NCBI GenBank assembly: GCA_025359885.1
Contig: JANYDG010000106.1
Span: 1-64,000 of the forward strand
Source: Acidobacteriota bacterium
GTDB lineage: Bacteria; Acidobacteriota; Terriglobia; Terriglobales; Acidobacteriaceae
Length of the DNA: 64,000 nt
Reading direction: 5' to 3'
A program made the translations under genes and the position numbers. Positions 9,156 through 19,083 of the stretch are shown here, piece by piece. The notes under the pieces are model-generated. The model made no database searches. It had not been told where the DNA came from and saw only the letters and a program-made list of their open reading frames with translations. Position 1 is the stretch's first letter. Each line of letters opens with the position of its first letter.

Positions 9156-10145
9156 ATGAGGGCGACATCGACCATACCGACGGAGCAGGCAAGCCCTCTT
9201 GAAATGGGCTGGGCCGCGTTGCCTGAGAGCTATCGCATACCTGCAGCCGTCCCTTCGCTGGCCGAATCACGCGCCTGGTGCAAGAACCTGGCTGAGAGCC
9301 ACTACGAGAATTTCCACGTGGCAAGCTGGTTTCTGCCCCAGAAACTGCGCCCGCATTTTCACGCCGTTTACGCATACTGCCGCGTTTCAGACGATTTAGG
9401 GGATGAGACAGGGAATCGGGAACAGTCACTCGCCCTCCTTGACCAGTGGTCTGAGGAACTCGATGCCTGTTACGCGGGCCGAGCTCGTCACCCGGTCTTT
9501 GTGGCGCTGGCTGAGACGATACGGATCTGCAACATCCCGAAAGAGCCCTTTGCCGATCTGCTCACCGCCTTCAAGCAAGACCAGACCAAGTCTCGCTTTG
9601 CCAACATGGACGAAGTTCTCGACTACTGCCGATACTCAGCCAACCCTGTCGGGCGCCTGGTGCTTTATATGTGCGGCTATTCAGATGAGGAGCGATTTTG
9701 CCTCTCTGACTTCACTTGCACCGCGTTGCAGCTTGCAAATTTTTGGCAGGATGTAGCCAGCGACTACCAGCAGCGAGACCGTATTTACCTGCCTCACGAC
9801 GCGATGTTGCGGTTTGGAGTGACGGAAGCCACGATTGCTGCAGGGACCGCAACGCCCGGGTTCCGCGCCCTGTTGCGCGATCAGACCGACTACGCGCGCC
9901 AACTCTTTGGTGCTGGCATTCCTCTCATTGGTATGGTTGAGAACGAATTAGCCGTCGATCTCGATCTCTTTAGCCGCGGCGGCCTCGAGATTTTGCGCGC
10001 TATCGAGCAGCGTGATTATGACGTGCTCTCGGCGCGACCCGCTATTTCCAAGGCCACCAAACTTTCGCTTGCCTTGCGTGCCGTCACAGGAAAATTCCTG
10101 CCAGGGCTGCGTCTCAGGTCACAGACCGGGGCTGGTCCGAAATGA
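9156..10145 (+). CDS. hpnC: Squalene synthase-like protein HpnC (hydroxysqualene synthase)
   Basis: HpnC converts presqualene diphosphate to hydroxysqualene in the three-enzyme bacterial route to squalene. The 329-residue protein has the all-helical squalene/phytoene synthase fold. Aspartate-rich motifs are visible in YCRVSDDLGDE and in NFWQDVASDYQQRDRIYLP. It starts five bases after the second dehydrogenase and overlaps hpnD by four bases. HpnC and HpnD are paralogues; placement first of the pair and direct adjacency to hpnD and hpnE fix the names. Confidence 0.93.
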   Translation: MRATSTIPTEQASPLEMGWAALPESYRIPAAVPSLAESRAWCKNLAESHYENFHVASWFLPQKLRPHFHAVYAYCRVSDDLGDETGNREQSLALLDQWSEELDACYAGRARHPVFVALAETIRICNIPKEPFADLLTAFKQDQTKSRFANMDEVLDYCRYSANPVGRLVLYMCGYSDEERFCLSDFTCTALQLANFWQDVASDYQQRDRIYLPHDAMLRFGVTEATIAAGTATPGFRALLRDQTDYARQLFGAGIPLIGMVENELAVDLDLFSRGGLEILRAIEQRDYDVLSARPAISKATKLSLALRAVTGKFLPGLRLRSQTGAGPK

Positions 10146-11107
10146 CGGCGCAAGTACAAACGCCTTTGAACGTCGCGAACCTTCAAGACGCCTACAAAAT
10201 CTGTCGAGCCATTGCGAAACGCGAGGCGAAGAATTTCTACTATGCATTTGTCGCTCTGCCCCCAGCCCGCCGGAATGCCATTTGCGCTGTCTACGCCTTC
10301 ATGCGCAAGGCTGACGACCTTGCCGATGATGAGAGTTTCAGTCGCGAAGATCGCCGCCGCCAGCTTGACGCATGGCTCGAAGAATGGCACGCGGCACGCG
10401 ACGGAGCAGCTACTTCTGACGCGGTCTTCGTAGCGGTTCGGGATGCCGCTGCCAGCTTTCGCATCCCGTTCACCCTGCTCGATGAATTGATTGCCGGGGT
10501 CACAATGGACCTCGAAGCGCCAACTTCAGACGTACCAAATACCACTGCCCCCTATGCCACCTTTGATGAGCTGTATCGCTATTGCTACCTTGTTGCCTCG
10601 GTGGTGGGCCTGGTCTGCATCCGTATCTTTGGGTACTCTGACCCGCGCGCCGAACTGCTGGCTGAAGAGACCGGCATCGCCTTTCAGCTCACCAATATCC
10701 TGCGCGACGTCCGTGAAGACGCGGAGCGAAATCGAATTTATCTTCCCATTGACGCTCTTGCCCACAACGATGTTTCTGTTGACCAGCTGCTGCACCGGCC
10801 ACCAGCAGGCACAAACATGACGATCACTGCCGAAGAGCGCCAACTCTTGCGCGCAATCGCTCTCCGCGCCGAGGGCTACTACCAATCTGCTCAGGAGCTG
10901 TTGCCGCTGATTGACCGGGAAAGCCGCCCTGCTCTCTGGGTACTGGTCACTATCTATCACCAACTGCTTAAACGCATCGAAAAGGCAAACTACGACGTCT
11001 TTTCGAAGCGCATCAGCGTTCCTAAATTTGACAAGCTGGCAATCCTTTTTGTCGGTCTGGGCAAGATGGCTGCGATGCGGCTGTTCAAACCGCTATCCTC
11101 AAGGTAG
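10142..11107 (+). CDS. hpnD: Presqualene diphosphate synthase HpnD
   Basis: HpnD condenses two farnesyl diphosphates to presqualene diphosphate. The 321-residue protein has both Asp-rich motifs of the family, YAFMRKADDLADDE and LTNILRDVREDAERNRIYLP. The ATG overlaps the hpnC stop, and hpnE begins six bases after its own stop. The retained DVREDAERNR motif is more canonical than the matching site in HpnC, which fits the condensation role. Confidence 0.93.
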   Translation: MTAQVQTPLNVANLQDAYKICRAIAKREAKNFYYAFVALPPARRNAICAVYAFMRKADDLADDESFSREDRRRQLDAWLEEWHAARDGAATSDAVFVAVRDAAASFRIPFTLLDELIAGVTMDLEAPTSDVPNTTAPYATFDELYRYCYLVASVVGLVCIRIFGYSDPRAELLAEETGIAFQLTNILRDVREDAERNRIYLPIDALAHNDVSVDQLLHRPPAGTNMTITAEERQLLRAIALRAEGYYQSAQELLPLIDRESRPALWVLVTIYHQLLKRIEKANYDVFSKRISVPKFDKLAILFVGLGKMAAMRLFKPLSSR

Positions 11108-11113
11108 TCGCCT

Positions 11114-12589
11114 ATGCCCGCTTCCCCTGAACATGATTTGAGCCAGCCCGGTCAAAACCTGCCCGGCCTCGATCAACCGGATGCCCTGACATCCAGCAAA
11201 CCCAGAGTCACTGTTGTTGGCGGAGGCGTAGCCGGCCTTGCAGCGGCGTGTGGCCTGGCGAGCGCTGGTTTCCCGGTTACCGTGCTTGAGCGCCGCGGCT
11301 ACCTCGGCGGACGCGCTTCCTCTTACCTGCACCCGGGCGCGGGCGAAATCATCGACAATTGCCAACATGTCCTCTTTGGCTGCTGCACTAACCTGATTGG
11401 CTTTTACGAGCGCATCGGCGTGGCAGACCAGATCTTCTGGGATAGCCGCATGACGCTGATCGAGCCAGGAGGTAGGCGCTCTACGCTGTCCCCCTCACGC
11501 CTGCCTGCACCGCTGCACGGGCTACCGGCAGTCCTTGCAGCTCGCTGTTTCTCCATTGCCGACAAGCTTTCCCTTGGCTTTGCGTTCACCTCGCTGATGT
11601 TGCTCCGCAAGCCAGACCCTGCACGTTCTCTTGCCGAATGGCTCCAATCGCACCTTCAGTCCAGGGGGGCACTCGCCCGTTTCTGGTGGCTGGTTATTGC
11701 CAGTGCCCTCAATGCCGATCTCGATCAGATCAGCTTGCCCTACGCCGCCAAGGTGATCCGCGAGCTCTTTTTGAATTCACCAACCGCTGGCAGCATGGGC
11801 ATGAGCACCGTTCCGCTAAGCGAACTCTGCCAGGGGGCTCAGACCTACCTTGAGGCGCACGGTGGCAGGATTCAGTTCAACGCCAATGTCGATGCTGCGA
11901 GCTGGAATTCGGAATCGTGCCAATGGATGATTCAAACCCGAAGCGGCGTACATGTATCAGACCTGCTCGTCCTCGCCCTGCCCTTTGAGGCGACTGCGAA
12001 GCTCCTGCCCAACCTGCCCACGAATGCTGGAGCGACCGCACTCGCCGCCAACATTGAGAAGCTCGAGCACTGGCCGATCTGCAGCGTCCATCTCTGGTAC
12101 GACCGCGAAATTACTGAGCTTGACCACGCAGTTCTGCTCGACCGCGACATTCACTGGATGTACCACAAGTCACGGTGGCAGCCCCGTCGGGACTCAAACG
12201 CCAGCTATATCGAGCTCGTCATCAGTGCGTCGCGCGAGTTTGCCACCCTGAGCCGCGAAGAAGCCCTGAAACGCGCCACCGACCAGCTTGCGGAGTTCTT
12301 TCCTGCCGTGAAGAGCGCCCGGCTACTGAAATCGGTGCTCGTGAAGGAAGTCCGGGCGACATTTGGTGTGCCCCCTGGAATCGATTCAGCACGCGCTGGG
12401 ACCGGCTCTCCGTGGCCGAACTGCTTCCTGGCCGGCGATTGGACGGCGACTGGCTGGCCATCGACCATGGAGTCTGCCGCGCGCAGTGGACATTTCGCCG
12501 CTGAGGCCATCTGCCACAGCCTCGGCGACAAGCGCACACTCCTGGTGCCCGACCTCAAGCCAACCGGTCTGATGAAGTGGCTTGGTTGA
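11114..12589 (+). CDS. hpnE: Hydroxysqualene dehydroxylase HpnE (FAD-dependent)
   Basis: HpnE reduces hydroxysqualene to squalene and completes the squalene branch that feeds Shc. The 491-residue protein has an N-terminal FAD-binding Rossmann motif (VVGGGVAGLAAACGLASAG) followed by ERRGYLGGRASS, as in phytoene-desaturase-type amine oxidases. A C-terminal FAD segment (LAGDWTATGWPSTMESA) is also visible. The first 30 residues are variable. It is the last gene of the hopanoid run and faces a minus-strand gene 35 bases away with no obvious terminator between them. Confidence 0.93.
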   Translation: MPASPEHDLSQPGQNLPGLDQPDALTSSKPRVTVVGGGVAGLAAACGLASAGFPVTVLERRGYLGGRASSYLHPGAGEIIDNCQHVLFGCCTNLIGFYERIGVADQIFWDSRMTLIEPGGRRSTLSPSRLPAPLHGLPAVLAARCFSIADKLSLGFAFTSLMLLRKPDPARSLAEWLQSHLQSRGALARFWWLVIASALNADLDQISLPYAAKVIRELFLNSPTAGSMGMSTVPLSELCQGAQTYLEAHGGRIQFNANVDAASWNSESCQWMIQTRSGVHVSDLLVLALPFEATAKLLPNLPTNAGATALAANIEKLEHWPICSVHLWYDREITELDHAVLLDRDIHWMYHKSRWQPRRDSNASYIELVISASREFATLSREEALKRATDQLAEFFPAVKSARLLKSVLVKEVRATFGVPPGIDSARAGTGSPWPNCFLAGDWTATGWPSTMESAARSGHFAAEAICHSLGDKRTLLVPDLKPTGLMKWLG

Positions 12590-12624
12590 GTTTGTAAAAT
12601 CTTCTCGATCTAGGGAGGCCGTGC

Positions 12625-13200
12625 TTACTTTGGCGGCGCAGCATCCTTCAGCGCATCATCGTTGCGCTCCTGATCTTTCTCGTCTTTGTGCGTGGCGAAG
12701 TATTCTTCCTGCTCCCGCAACAAACGCGAAGCCTGGTCTGCCAGTTCCTCACCACTCTCAATCGCCTCTTTGCGCGCCAGGTCAAAGCCAGATTCGCCCG
12801 GCAGCATGCGCAGGATATTCAGCCAGTGCGGCGTTGCATCCGTTAGACCCTTCAACGACTTGCGAATGTCAGAATGGCGATCCGAGTACATGTCCAGATT
12901 GCTGCCGGTTTCGTCCATCAGCGCGGTGAAGTCCTGCAGTGCATCATCCAGCTTCTGGGTTCGCTGCTCAGTTTTGGGTCGGCCGGTCAGATCCTTGATG
13001 TGAATGGCGCGCTCTTCGAGAAATTTTGTGTACAGCTTGACCCGCTCGACCGGGGAGACCGCGCTCTCCCGTACCGCTTCGATTTCTGCAGACGACAACT
13101 CGGCTGTTCGCGCATGCTGCGCGAGCAGTGCGGTCGCGAGAAGAATCAAGGGAAGCAGGGAAGCGAGGTATCGGTTTCGGATCATACACAGGTTGCGCAC
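12625..13200 (-). CDS. Secreted protein of unknown function
   Basis: This 191-residue protein is not recognised. An N-terminal signal peptide (LASLLPLILLATALLAQ, Ala-rich cleavage region) points to export. The mature part is mostly charged and probably helical, with a Lys/Glu/Asp-rich C terminus. A second ATG five codons in (MIRNRYLASLL) may be the true start. It is the last of three minus-strand genes that all encode exported proteins, and it lies 80 bases after the middle one. A shared envelope role with the TPR protein is inferred. Confidence 0.75.
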   Translation of the reverse strand: MRNLCMIRNRYLASLLPLILLATALLAQHARTAELSSAEIEAVRESAVSPVERVKLYTKFLEERAIHIKDLTGRPKTEQRTQKLDDALQDFTALMDETGSNLDMYSDRHSDIRKSLKGLTDATPHWLNILRMLPGESGFDLARKEAIESGEELADQASRLLREQEEYFATHKDEKDQERNDDALKDAAPPK

Positions 13201-13280
13201 AGGTCATTCCGCACCCGTGCGGTATACCCTATTGAATCACGCTCTGGCGGCTCAGCGCCCTGTGGTTTTGCGATAAGCGG

Positions 13281-13742
13281 TTACTTGCGGAAAACCTGCA
13301 TCATCGTTTCGGTCTGAATCTGATTGACCTGGGCAAGCGTCTGCTCCATCAGAGGCCGATCCTCGATCGAACTTGAGTGCAACAGTTCCTTCAATCGAAA
13401 TGCAGTATGACGCAGCAGAATCTGCGCGTTCTTCAGTCGCTTTTCGTCATTGGCCATCATCATGTGGATTTTCAGCGCAAAGGCGTTTACATGCTTCAGG
13501 GTATCTGCTGCCTTGTCGATTTCTCCTGCCGCGTACTGTGCCGAGGAGAACTCGATCATTTCATGCACAAGTTCAGCGTACAGAAAGCATTGCTCGCGTG
13601 GCTGCGCCTGATTTGCCTTCGTCTCCAAAGCGGCAAGACTCTGCGCGTCCGGGAGCTTGTCATCCATGGCTGCAACAGCCTGGCGTGAACAGGGAACCAG
13701 AATCATGAGCGATAGGACGACAACTGGAACCACGGAACGCAT
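13281..13742 (-). CDS. Small secreted helical protein of unknown function
   Basis: This 153-residue protein is not recognised. The start is taken at the internal ATG at 13742, which has GGAGG seven bases upstream; the longer track ORF lacks this. A signal peptide (VVPVVVLSLMILVP) is followed by a helical, Met- and Gln-rich mature region. A cysteine near the end of the hydrophobic stretch (MILVPCSRQ) could be a lipobox, but the match is poor. It lies between the TPR gene and another secreted protein in an apparent three-gene operon. Confidence 0.75.
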   Translation of the reverse strand: MRSVVPVVVLSLMILVPCSRQAVAAMDDKLPDAQSLAALETKANQAQPREQCFLYAELVHEMIEFSSAQYAAGEIDKAADTLKHVNAFALKIHMMMANDEKRLKNAQILLRHTAFRLKELLHSSSIEDRPLMEQTLAQVNQIQTETMMQVFRK

Positions 13743-13790
13743 AGCGCAACCTCCATTGGTATCCGACTTTGTATCCATAGTATCGACCGA

Positions 13791-15104
13791 CTACGGAGTT
13801 TTCTCGAGCAAAGCCAATCGGTGCCGTGCCTGCCATTCCTGATCTGGAAACTTACCACCCGAGGACTCCAGAAACTGGTGATAGTACGCGGCGGCCTTCT
13901 TCTTGTCGTGAAGCGTATCGTATGCAGTCGCCCAAAGGAAGTATATTGTTGCGCTCTCCGGTAAATATTTTGACCTGACTGTAAGTGCGTGCAGAGTGAT
14001 GGTAGGCTGATGCGTCTCGAATGCCGCAAAAGCCAGCCCATTCCACGCTTCTCCGTTGGTTTGATCGATCTCTGTTGATGCCTGGAAGACCTTCAGAGCC
14101 TCAGGGTATCGATGAAGTCGGATCAGATTTTGCCCGTGGCCGGCCAGCAAGGCTGCGTCATTCGGGTTGGAGGCCAGCAATGCTGAGTAGAGCAGGTCAG
14201 ACTCCGCAAACTCCCCATCATCCGCCAATACTTCTGCGAGCATGCGGGTGATGGCTGGGTCGTGCGGATTTTGCTCGTGAAACTCTTTGAGCAGCGGTAC
14301 CGCTTCGGCCTTGTCTTCGGCAACCAGAACTGCAGCCAACTGGGCTGTAAGCGCTGCATCTTTTGGGGCCCTGGTGTGGGCGGCCTGGAGCAATGGTTCA
14401 GCTTCTGGATACTTTTTTTCGGCGATGAGCAAATGCGCCAGCCCGGCCACCGCTGCGGTTGAGTCCGGGTCTTTCGTCAGCAGCCGCCGATAGGTTTGCT
14501 CGGCCGCCGCCGCATCCTGATTTGCCTCAGCGAGAGCGGCGGCAAAAAGGGTATCTTCCGTCGTCTCTGGGGTGAGCTTCAGCGCCTCCAGCAGGTCAAG
14601 GGAAGCTTGTGCGGCATCCGGTTTGCCCTGGGTGCCTTTGAAATCAATCTGCGCCAGGGCGCGCCACGCCTTGGCTTTTGCAGAGGGGCCAGCGGCGCCT
14701 GCGTCCAGGTGAATGGCGGCTTCGAGCGCGGGTCGCGACTCTGCCAGCTTGCCGAGCCGGGCCTGCAGCAGACCAAGGGAGATTTGCGCCTCAAAGCTTT
14801 TGGGGTCTGCTGTGACGGCCCGGTTGTAAAGACTGACGGCATCCTCGTTGCGGCTGGTCGCGTCAGCCACGTATCCGGCATCAAAGAGTGCTCGCGCATC
14901 GGAGGGGTGCGCGGCCAGCCACGAATCGAGCAGTGGCTCGGCGGTCTTCCAATCGCTCTTGACGATAGCCGCCTCGGCCTGAGCTACCTCCCTGGAGACG
15001 GCTTCCGGAGCGGACGACGGAGGTGCGGTTGCCGTCGAGGATGACTCCTGCGCGAAGGCAGGCACCGAACAAAACAGGAAACAAATCAATAGCAAACGAC
15101 CCAC
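13791..15104 (-). CDS. Secreted tetratricopeptide-repeat protein
   Basis: A 437-residue protein with a clear signal peptide (LLLICFLFCSVPAFAQ) and an array of TPR units through most of its length. Typical helices read AHPSDARALFDAGYVADATSRNEDA, NPNDAALLAGHGQNLIRLHRYPEA and the like. TPRs bind protein partners, so a periplasmic or outer-membrane scaffold is likely. It is the first gene of a minus-strand set of three secreted proteins and lies 189 bases downstream of uvrA, probably with its own promoter. The specific partner is unknown. Confidence 0.85.
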   Translation of the reverse strand: MGRLLLICFLFCSVPAFAQESSSTATAPPSSAPEAVSREVAQAEAAIVKSDWKTAEPLLDSWLAAHPSDARALFDAGYVADATSRNEDAVSLYNRAVTADPKSFEAQISLGLLQARLGKLAESRPALEAAIHLDAGAAGPSAKAKAWRALAQIDFKGTQGKPDAAQASLDLLEALKLTPETTEDTLFAAALAEANQDAAAAEQTYRRLLTKDPDSTAAVAGLAHLLIAEKKYPEAEPLLQAAHTRAPKDAALTAQLAAVLVAEDKAEAVPLLKEFHEQNPHDPAITRMLAEVLADDGEFAESDLLYSALLASNPNDAALLAGHGQNLIRLHRYPEALKVFQASTEIDQTNGEAWNGLAFAAFETHQPTITLHALTVRSKYLPESATIYFLWATAYDTLHDKKKAAAYYHQFLESSGGKFPDQEWQARHRLALLEKTP

Positions 15105-15293
15105 GAGAAACCTCTATCTCAAGTTTAGCGGGCCAAGCGACCCTGGAAACCTGGCTAAACGTTGGACGCAGGGCCAGGAGCTACGCTGCGAGAGGGGGGG
15201 CTGGATCATAGAAGCTCCAGACGAAATAGAAGACGCCCCTCAATCGGCATAGAAGAAGCGGCCAGGAGCTTGGTATGCGACGCAATTTTCCGA

Positions 15294-18227
15294 TTACAAA
15301 ACGTCTTTGAGCCATCGCCCAGTATGCGATTGCGGGTTGGCGGCAATCTCTTCGGGGGTTCCCGCAGCGACGATCTGGCCGCCGCCGGAGCCGCCTTCGG
15401 GGCCCAGGTCGATCACCCAATCGGCTGACTTGATTACGTCGAGATTGTGCTCAATGACCACCAGCGATCCGCCGCCGTCGATTAGTTTGCGCAATGCTGT
15501 CAACAACTTGGATACATCATCGAAGTGCAGTCCGGTCGTTGGTTCGTCCAGAATGTAGAGCACGCGGCTGGAACCTGCGAGCCGGATATTGGCATTTGCA
15601 GCCCGTACCTGCCCAAGATGGGAGGCCAGCTTGACTCGCTGCGCTTCGCCGCCCGAGAGGGTGGTCGCGGATTGGCCCAGCCGCAGGTAGCCGAGACCAA
15701 CCTCGTCCAGCACCGCTAGTTTTTCGAGGAGGCGAGGTATCCCGACAAAAAACTTGAGTGCCTCTTTGACCGTCAGGTTCAGGACTTCATGAATGTTCTT
15801 GCCCTTATACAAGACGCCTAGAATCTTGGCCTGGAAACGGGTACCGTTGCAGTCTTCGCAGGGAAGTTCAACGTCGGCCAGGAATTGCATTTCAACTGTG
15901 ACAGTGCCGTCTCCTTCGCAGGTCTTGCAGCGGCCGCCGGGGATGTTGAAGGAGAAGTGACCCGGAGTCAGGGAAAGCTTTTTTGCCTCCGGCTGCGACG
16001 CAAACAGTTCACGTATCAGATCAAAGGCTTTGATGTAAGTGACTGGATTTGAACGGGGAGTTCGCCCAATAGGGGTTTGATCGACGAGCACCACATCGTT
16101 GAGCCTGTCGGCGCCTTTCAGGTCGCGGAAGAGACCTGTGGGGTCAGCGCTCTCTGACTGGCCGAGGGCGCGCGCGACGGCGCGGTACAAGACCTGATGA
16201 ACCAACGATGATTTTCCTGAGCCGGAAACGCCGGTGATGGCGACCAGCATCCCGAGAGGAACCTCGACGTCAACGTTTTTGAGGTTGTTGGCGCGGGCGC
16301 CGCGCAGGATGAGCTTTTCCTTGCCTGGCTCACGGCGGCGCGTTGGAACGGGAATGGACAACTGGCCGGATAAGTAGCGCCCTGTCAATGAGTTGGGGTT
16401 GGCCAGGATCTCTTCGACTGTACCCTCGGCCAGCAGTTTGCCGCCAAATTCGCCAGCTCCCGGACCGAGATCGAGCAGGTGGTCGGCGGCGCGCAGCACG
16501 TCAGGGTCGTGCTCAACAACCAGGATCGTATTGCCCAAGTCGCGTAGATTCTTGAGGATACGGATCAGCCGATCGGTATCGCGGGTGTGCAGGCCGATGG
16601 AGGGCTCGTCCAAAACATACAGCGCGCCCACCAGCCTGGAGCCAAGCGAGGTGGCGAGTTGGATGCGCTGCGCCTCACCGCCGGAGAGGGTGCTGGCGAG
16701 CCGGTCAAGCGTCAGGTAGTCGAGGCCGACGGCGTCGAGAAAGCTGATGCGCTCGCGAACTTCGTCGAGAATGGGCCCTGCGATCTCCTGGTGCATGGGG
16801 CTGAGTTCGAGCGCTTTGAAGAACTGGAACGCGGCGGAAATGGTGAGTGCGGAGACCTCGCAGATGTTTCGGTTGTTGATGCGGACCGATCGTGCCTCGG
16901 CGCGCAGGCGCTGCCCACGGCATTCAGGGCACACCGCATAACCCCTGTATTTTGAGAGCATTACGCGCACATGGAGCTTGTACTTCTTCCGCTCCATTTC
17001 TGCAAAGAAGCCATAGATCCCGATGTAGGCGGTACCGGATTTTCCCTTGTCGCCGTAGAGCAGAATCTCATGCTGCTCGCTGCTCAGGCCCTGCCAGGCC
17101 ACGTCCATGGGGATGCCGAGGGCCTTTGCCTGACGCTTGAGGTCGGCGAACCAGGTGCGATATTTGGGGCGGTTCCAGGGGTCGATGGCGCCGTTGTTGA
17201 GGCTGAGGGACTTGTCTGGGACGATGAGGTTCAGGTCGAAGTCGATGGTGTTGCCAAAGCCCTGGCAGCGGGGGCAGGCGCCGAAGGGATTGTTGAAACT
17301 GAAGAGGCGGGGCTCTGGTTCGCCGGTGGGTCGATGGCAACTACGGCACTCGTAAGCTGTTGAAAAGCGGTGTCTTGTGCGGTCTGAGCCGGTGCCGTTG
17401 CCGGACTCGGCGCGGGGCACGACTTCAAAAATCACTTCGCTGGATTCGCGGTAGGCGATCTCAATGGCGTCGACGATGCGGGCACGGTTTTCTGTCGAAA
17501 CGACGATGCGGTCGATGAGGACGAAGACGGGCAGGGAGAAGTCGAGGTCCAGCAGGGATTCCGGGCTGGAGAACTCGAAGATCTGCGAATGCTGGTATAA
17601 CCTATTGAATCCATTGGTTCTAAGCTCAACCATGCGAGACTTGAGCGCTTCTGTGACCGGGGATGGGCTGGCGGAATCCTGAGGAGCTTTGCTGGCTGGT
17701 TTGCGCCCTCGGGGGGCTGGCTTTTTGGCGGTATCTTCCTTTTCTTCTATGACTTGGGTCTTGACCGGGAAGAGGGCGTGGAGGCGTGTGCCTTCGCCGA
17801 GATCGAGGATGGATTCCGCGATTTCGTCGACTGAGTCGCGTCCCACGAGGCCGTCGCAATGGATGCAGTGGACGGTGCCGCAGCGGGCGTAGAGAAGTCT
17901 CATGTAATCATAGATTTCCGTCGCGGTGGCCACGGTTGACCGGGGGTTGCGGGTGGTGTTTTTCTGCTTGATGGCGATGGCCGGGGCGAGGCCGTCGATG
18001 AGGTCAACGTCTGGCTTTTCGATTCGTTCAAGGAATTGGCGGGCGTAGGCAGAGAGCGATTCGACGTAGCGGCGCTGGCCCTCAGCGTAGACGGTATCGA
18101 AGGCTAAACTGCTTTTTCCTGAACCACTTACGCCGGAGACTACGGTGAGTTTTCCGTGCGGAATATCGCAGCTTATGTTCTTTAGATTGTGTGTCCGCGC
18201 GCCGCGGATAACGATCGAGTCAATCAA
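15294..18227 (-). CDS. uvrA: Excinuclease ABC subunit A
   Basis: UvrA is the damage-recognition ATPase of nucleotide excision repair. The 977-residue protein has two ABC modules. The Walker A motifs both read [10 protein letters not shown], the signatures read LSGGEAQR, and the zinc-binding cysteines are seen in CRSCHRP...CPRCQGFG and CKTCEGDG...CEDCNG. A low-complexity Lys/Pro/Ala-rich insertion (around [16 protein letters not shown]) lies near residue 165-180 and looks lineage-specific. The start is a TTG with a weak ribosome binding site. No clear LexA box was seen upstream. Confidence 0.97.
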   Translation of the reverse strand: MIDSIVIRGARTHNLKNISCDIPHGKLTVVSGVSGSGKSSLAFDTVYAEGQRRYVESLSAYARQFLERIEKPDVDLIDGLAPAIAIKQKNTTRNPRSTVATATEIYDYMRLLYARCGTVHCIHCDGLVGRDSVDEIAESILDLGEGTRLHALFPVKTQVIEEKEDTAKKPAPRGRKPASKAPQDSASPSPVTEALKSRMVELRTNGFNRLYQHSQIFEFSSPESLLDLDFSLPVFVLIDRIVVSTENRARIVDAIEIAYRESSEVIFEVVPRAESGNGTGSDRTRHRFSTAYECRSCHRPTGEPEPRLFSFNNPFGACPRCQGFGNTIDFDLNLIVPDKSLSLNNGAIDPWNRPKYRTWFADLKRQAKALGIPMDVAWQGLSSEQHEILLYGDKGKSGTAYIGIYGFFAEMERKKYKLHVRVMLSKYRGYAVCPECRGQRLRAEARSVRINNRNICEVSALTISAAFQFFKALELSPMHQEIAGPILDEVRERISFLDAVGLDYLTLDRLASTLSGGEAQRIQLATSLGSRLVGALYVLDEPSIGLHTRDTDRLIRILKNLRDLGNTILVVEHDPDVLRAADHLLDLGPGAGEFGGKLLAEGTVEEILANPNSLTGRYLSGQLSIPVPTRRREPGKEKLILRGARANNLKNVDVEVPLGMLVAITGVSGSGKSSLVHQVLYRAVARALGQSESADPTGLFRDLKGADRLNDVVLVDQTPIGRTPRSNPVTYIKAFDLIRELFASQPEAKKLSLTPGHFSFNIPGGRCKTCEGDGTVTVEMQFLADVELPCEDCNGTRFQAKILGVLYKGKNIHEVLNLTVKEALKFFVGIPRLLEKLAVLDEVGLGYLRLGQSATTLSGGEAQRVKLASHLGQVRAANANIRLAGSSRVLYILDEPTTGLHFDDVSKLLTALRKLIDGGGSLVVIEHNLDVIKSADWVIDLGPEGGSGGGQIVAAGTPEEIAANPQSHTGRWLKDVL

Positions 18228-18362
18228 TTTTGGGCACCGGGGGGTCGAAGTTGCGGATAATTACGGGCCTTTTGACTAGGATTGTCGTCGAGGATTCCGC
18301 AAAAAAAGCCAATTCTGATTATAGGCGCGAGGTGGAGTGGTTCGGGGTTGCAGGGGCTTTCG

Positions 18363-18467
18363 GAGTGCAATCGATGTTGCGCAGAGTGCAATCGCTGTTG
18401 CGCAAAGTGTGATGTCTGTAGCTCAATGTGCAATCGAGTCGACGCAATTGGTAATCGACGGTGCAGA
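18363..18467 (+). repeat. Five 21-bp degenerate tandem repeats
   Basis: Five head-to-tail 21-base units start at 18363, 18384, 18405, 18426 and 18447. The first two (GAGTGCAATCG-A/C-TGTTGCGCA) differ at one base, and later units drift. The unit is two helical turns long, as in iterons or arrayed operators. The array sits between the divergent uvrA start and the small gene at 18483. The track ORF from 18282 reads through it as Cys-rich heptads (ECNRCCA), but the strong ribosome binding site lies after the array, so it is probably not translated. Confidence 0.8.
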
Positions 18468-18482
18468 AGGAGGAGGGCGACG

Positions 18483-18965
18483 ATGAAGACGAATTCTGAC
18501 AGGCAAAGTTTGCTGACGCAGCGGCAGTTTCAGGTGGCGGCTGAGGCGGGAGCGTTCAAGAAAGTGGTGGTGGAGGCGACGTGGACGAGATTCTCAATTT
18601 TTGGGGAGATGCAATCCGGCGGCAGGGGAAGCATGGTGAGCTCAAGGAAGCGGCTTCGCCAGTTTATGAACCCGGCGGCTGCGCTGGCGCTTTTGCGCAG
18701 GGTCGGTGTGACGACGGTGGAGGTGCGACTGGCGGAGTGGGATGTGGAGATGTCGGCCCTGTCGATGCGCCTGCGCCCGGATGTGACTGCACGAAAACTG
18801 CGGGCGAAGCGAATCGCTGAGGCGGCTTACTACCCGAGTCGTCCTCCGGAGCCGGAACAAGCGACTCGTGAGGATCAGTTGGGCAAACTGGTTGAGGAGA
18901 AACTGAGGCGTTCGGCTTTGCAGGCTGAATTGATGTATGGGAAGAAGCAAGGCCCGGTGGATTGA
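18483..18965 (+). CDS. Uncharacterised basic protein
   Basis: A 160-residue protein that is not recognised. The start is set at ATG 18483 because AAGGAGGAGGG lies just upstream; the track ORF starts 201 bases earlier across a repeat array. The protein is rich in Arg and Ala, predicted cytoplasmic and mostly helical. A central stretch (RLRQFMNPAAALALLRRVG) could form a helix-turn-helix-like or packing unit. DNA binding to the adjacent 21-bp array is a testable guess only. No toxin, antitoxin or plasmid partner is adjacent. Confidence 0.65.
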   Translation: MKTNSDRQSLLTQRQFQVAAEAGAFKKVVVEATWTRFSIFGEMQSGGRGSMVSSRKRLRQFMNPAAALALLRRVGVTTVEVRLAEWDVEMSALSMRLRPDVTARKLRAKRIAEAAYYPSRPPEPEQATREDQLGKLVEEKLRRSALQAELMYGKKQGPVD

Positions 18966-18986
18966 GATTGGGCCAACTGGGGATTG

Positions 18987-19031
18987 GAAGATGCGCGATG
19001 GGAGGATGCGCGATTGGAGGATTTTGGAGGT
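18987..19031 (+). repeat. Short 15-bp imperfect tandem repeat
   Basis: Three adjacent 15-base units (GAAGATGCGCGATGG, GAGGATGCGCGATTG and a decayed third) lie just after the stop of the gene at 18483-18965. They form part of a purine-rich stretch of a kind seen at several gene ends in this window. Confidence 0.5.
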
Positions 19032-19083
19032 GGGCGGCCGGTGGGTTTGGAATGACCACGGAGTGAGGACAGGATGGGCGGGG

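Noticed and set aside
18282-18482. N-terminal extension of the unknown gene, reading Cys-rich heptads
   Set aside because: The heptads are produced by the 21-base DNA repeat. A strong ribosome binding site lies after the array, so the extension is probably not translated.
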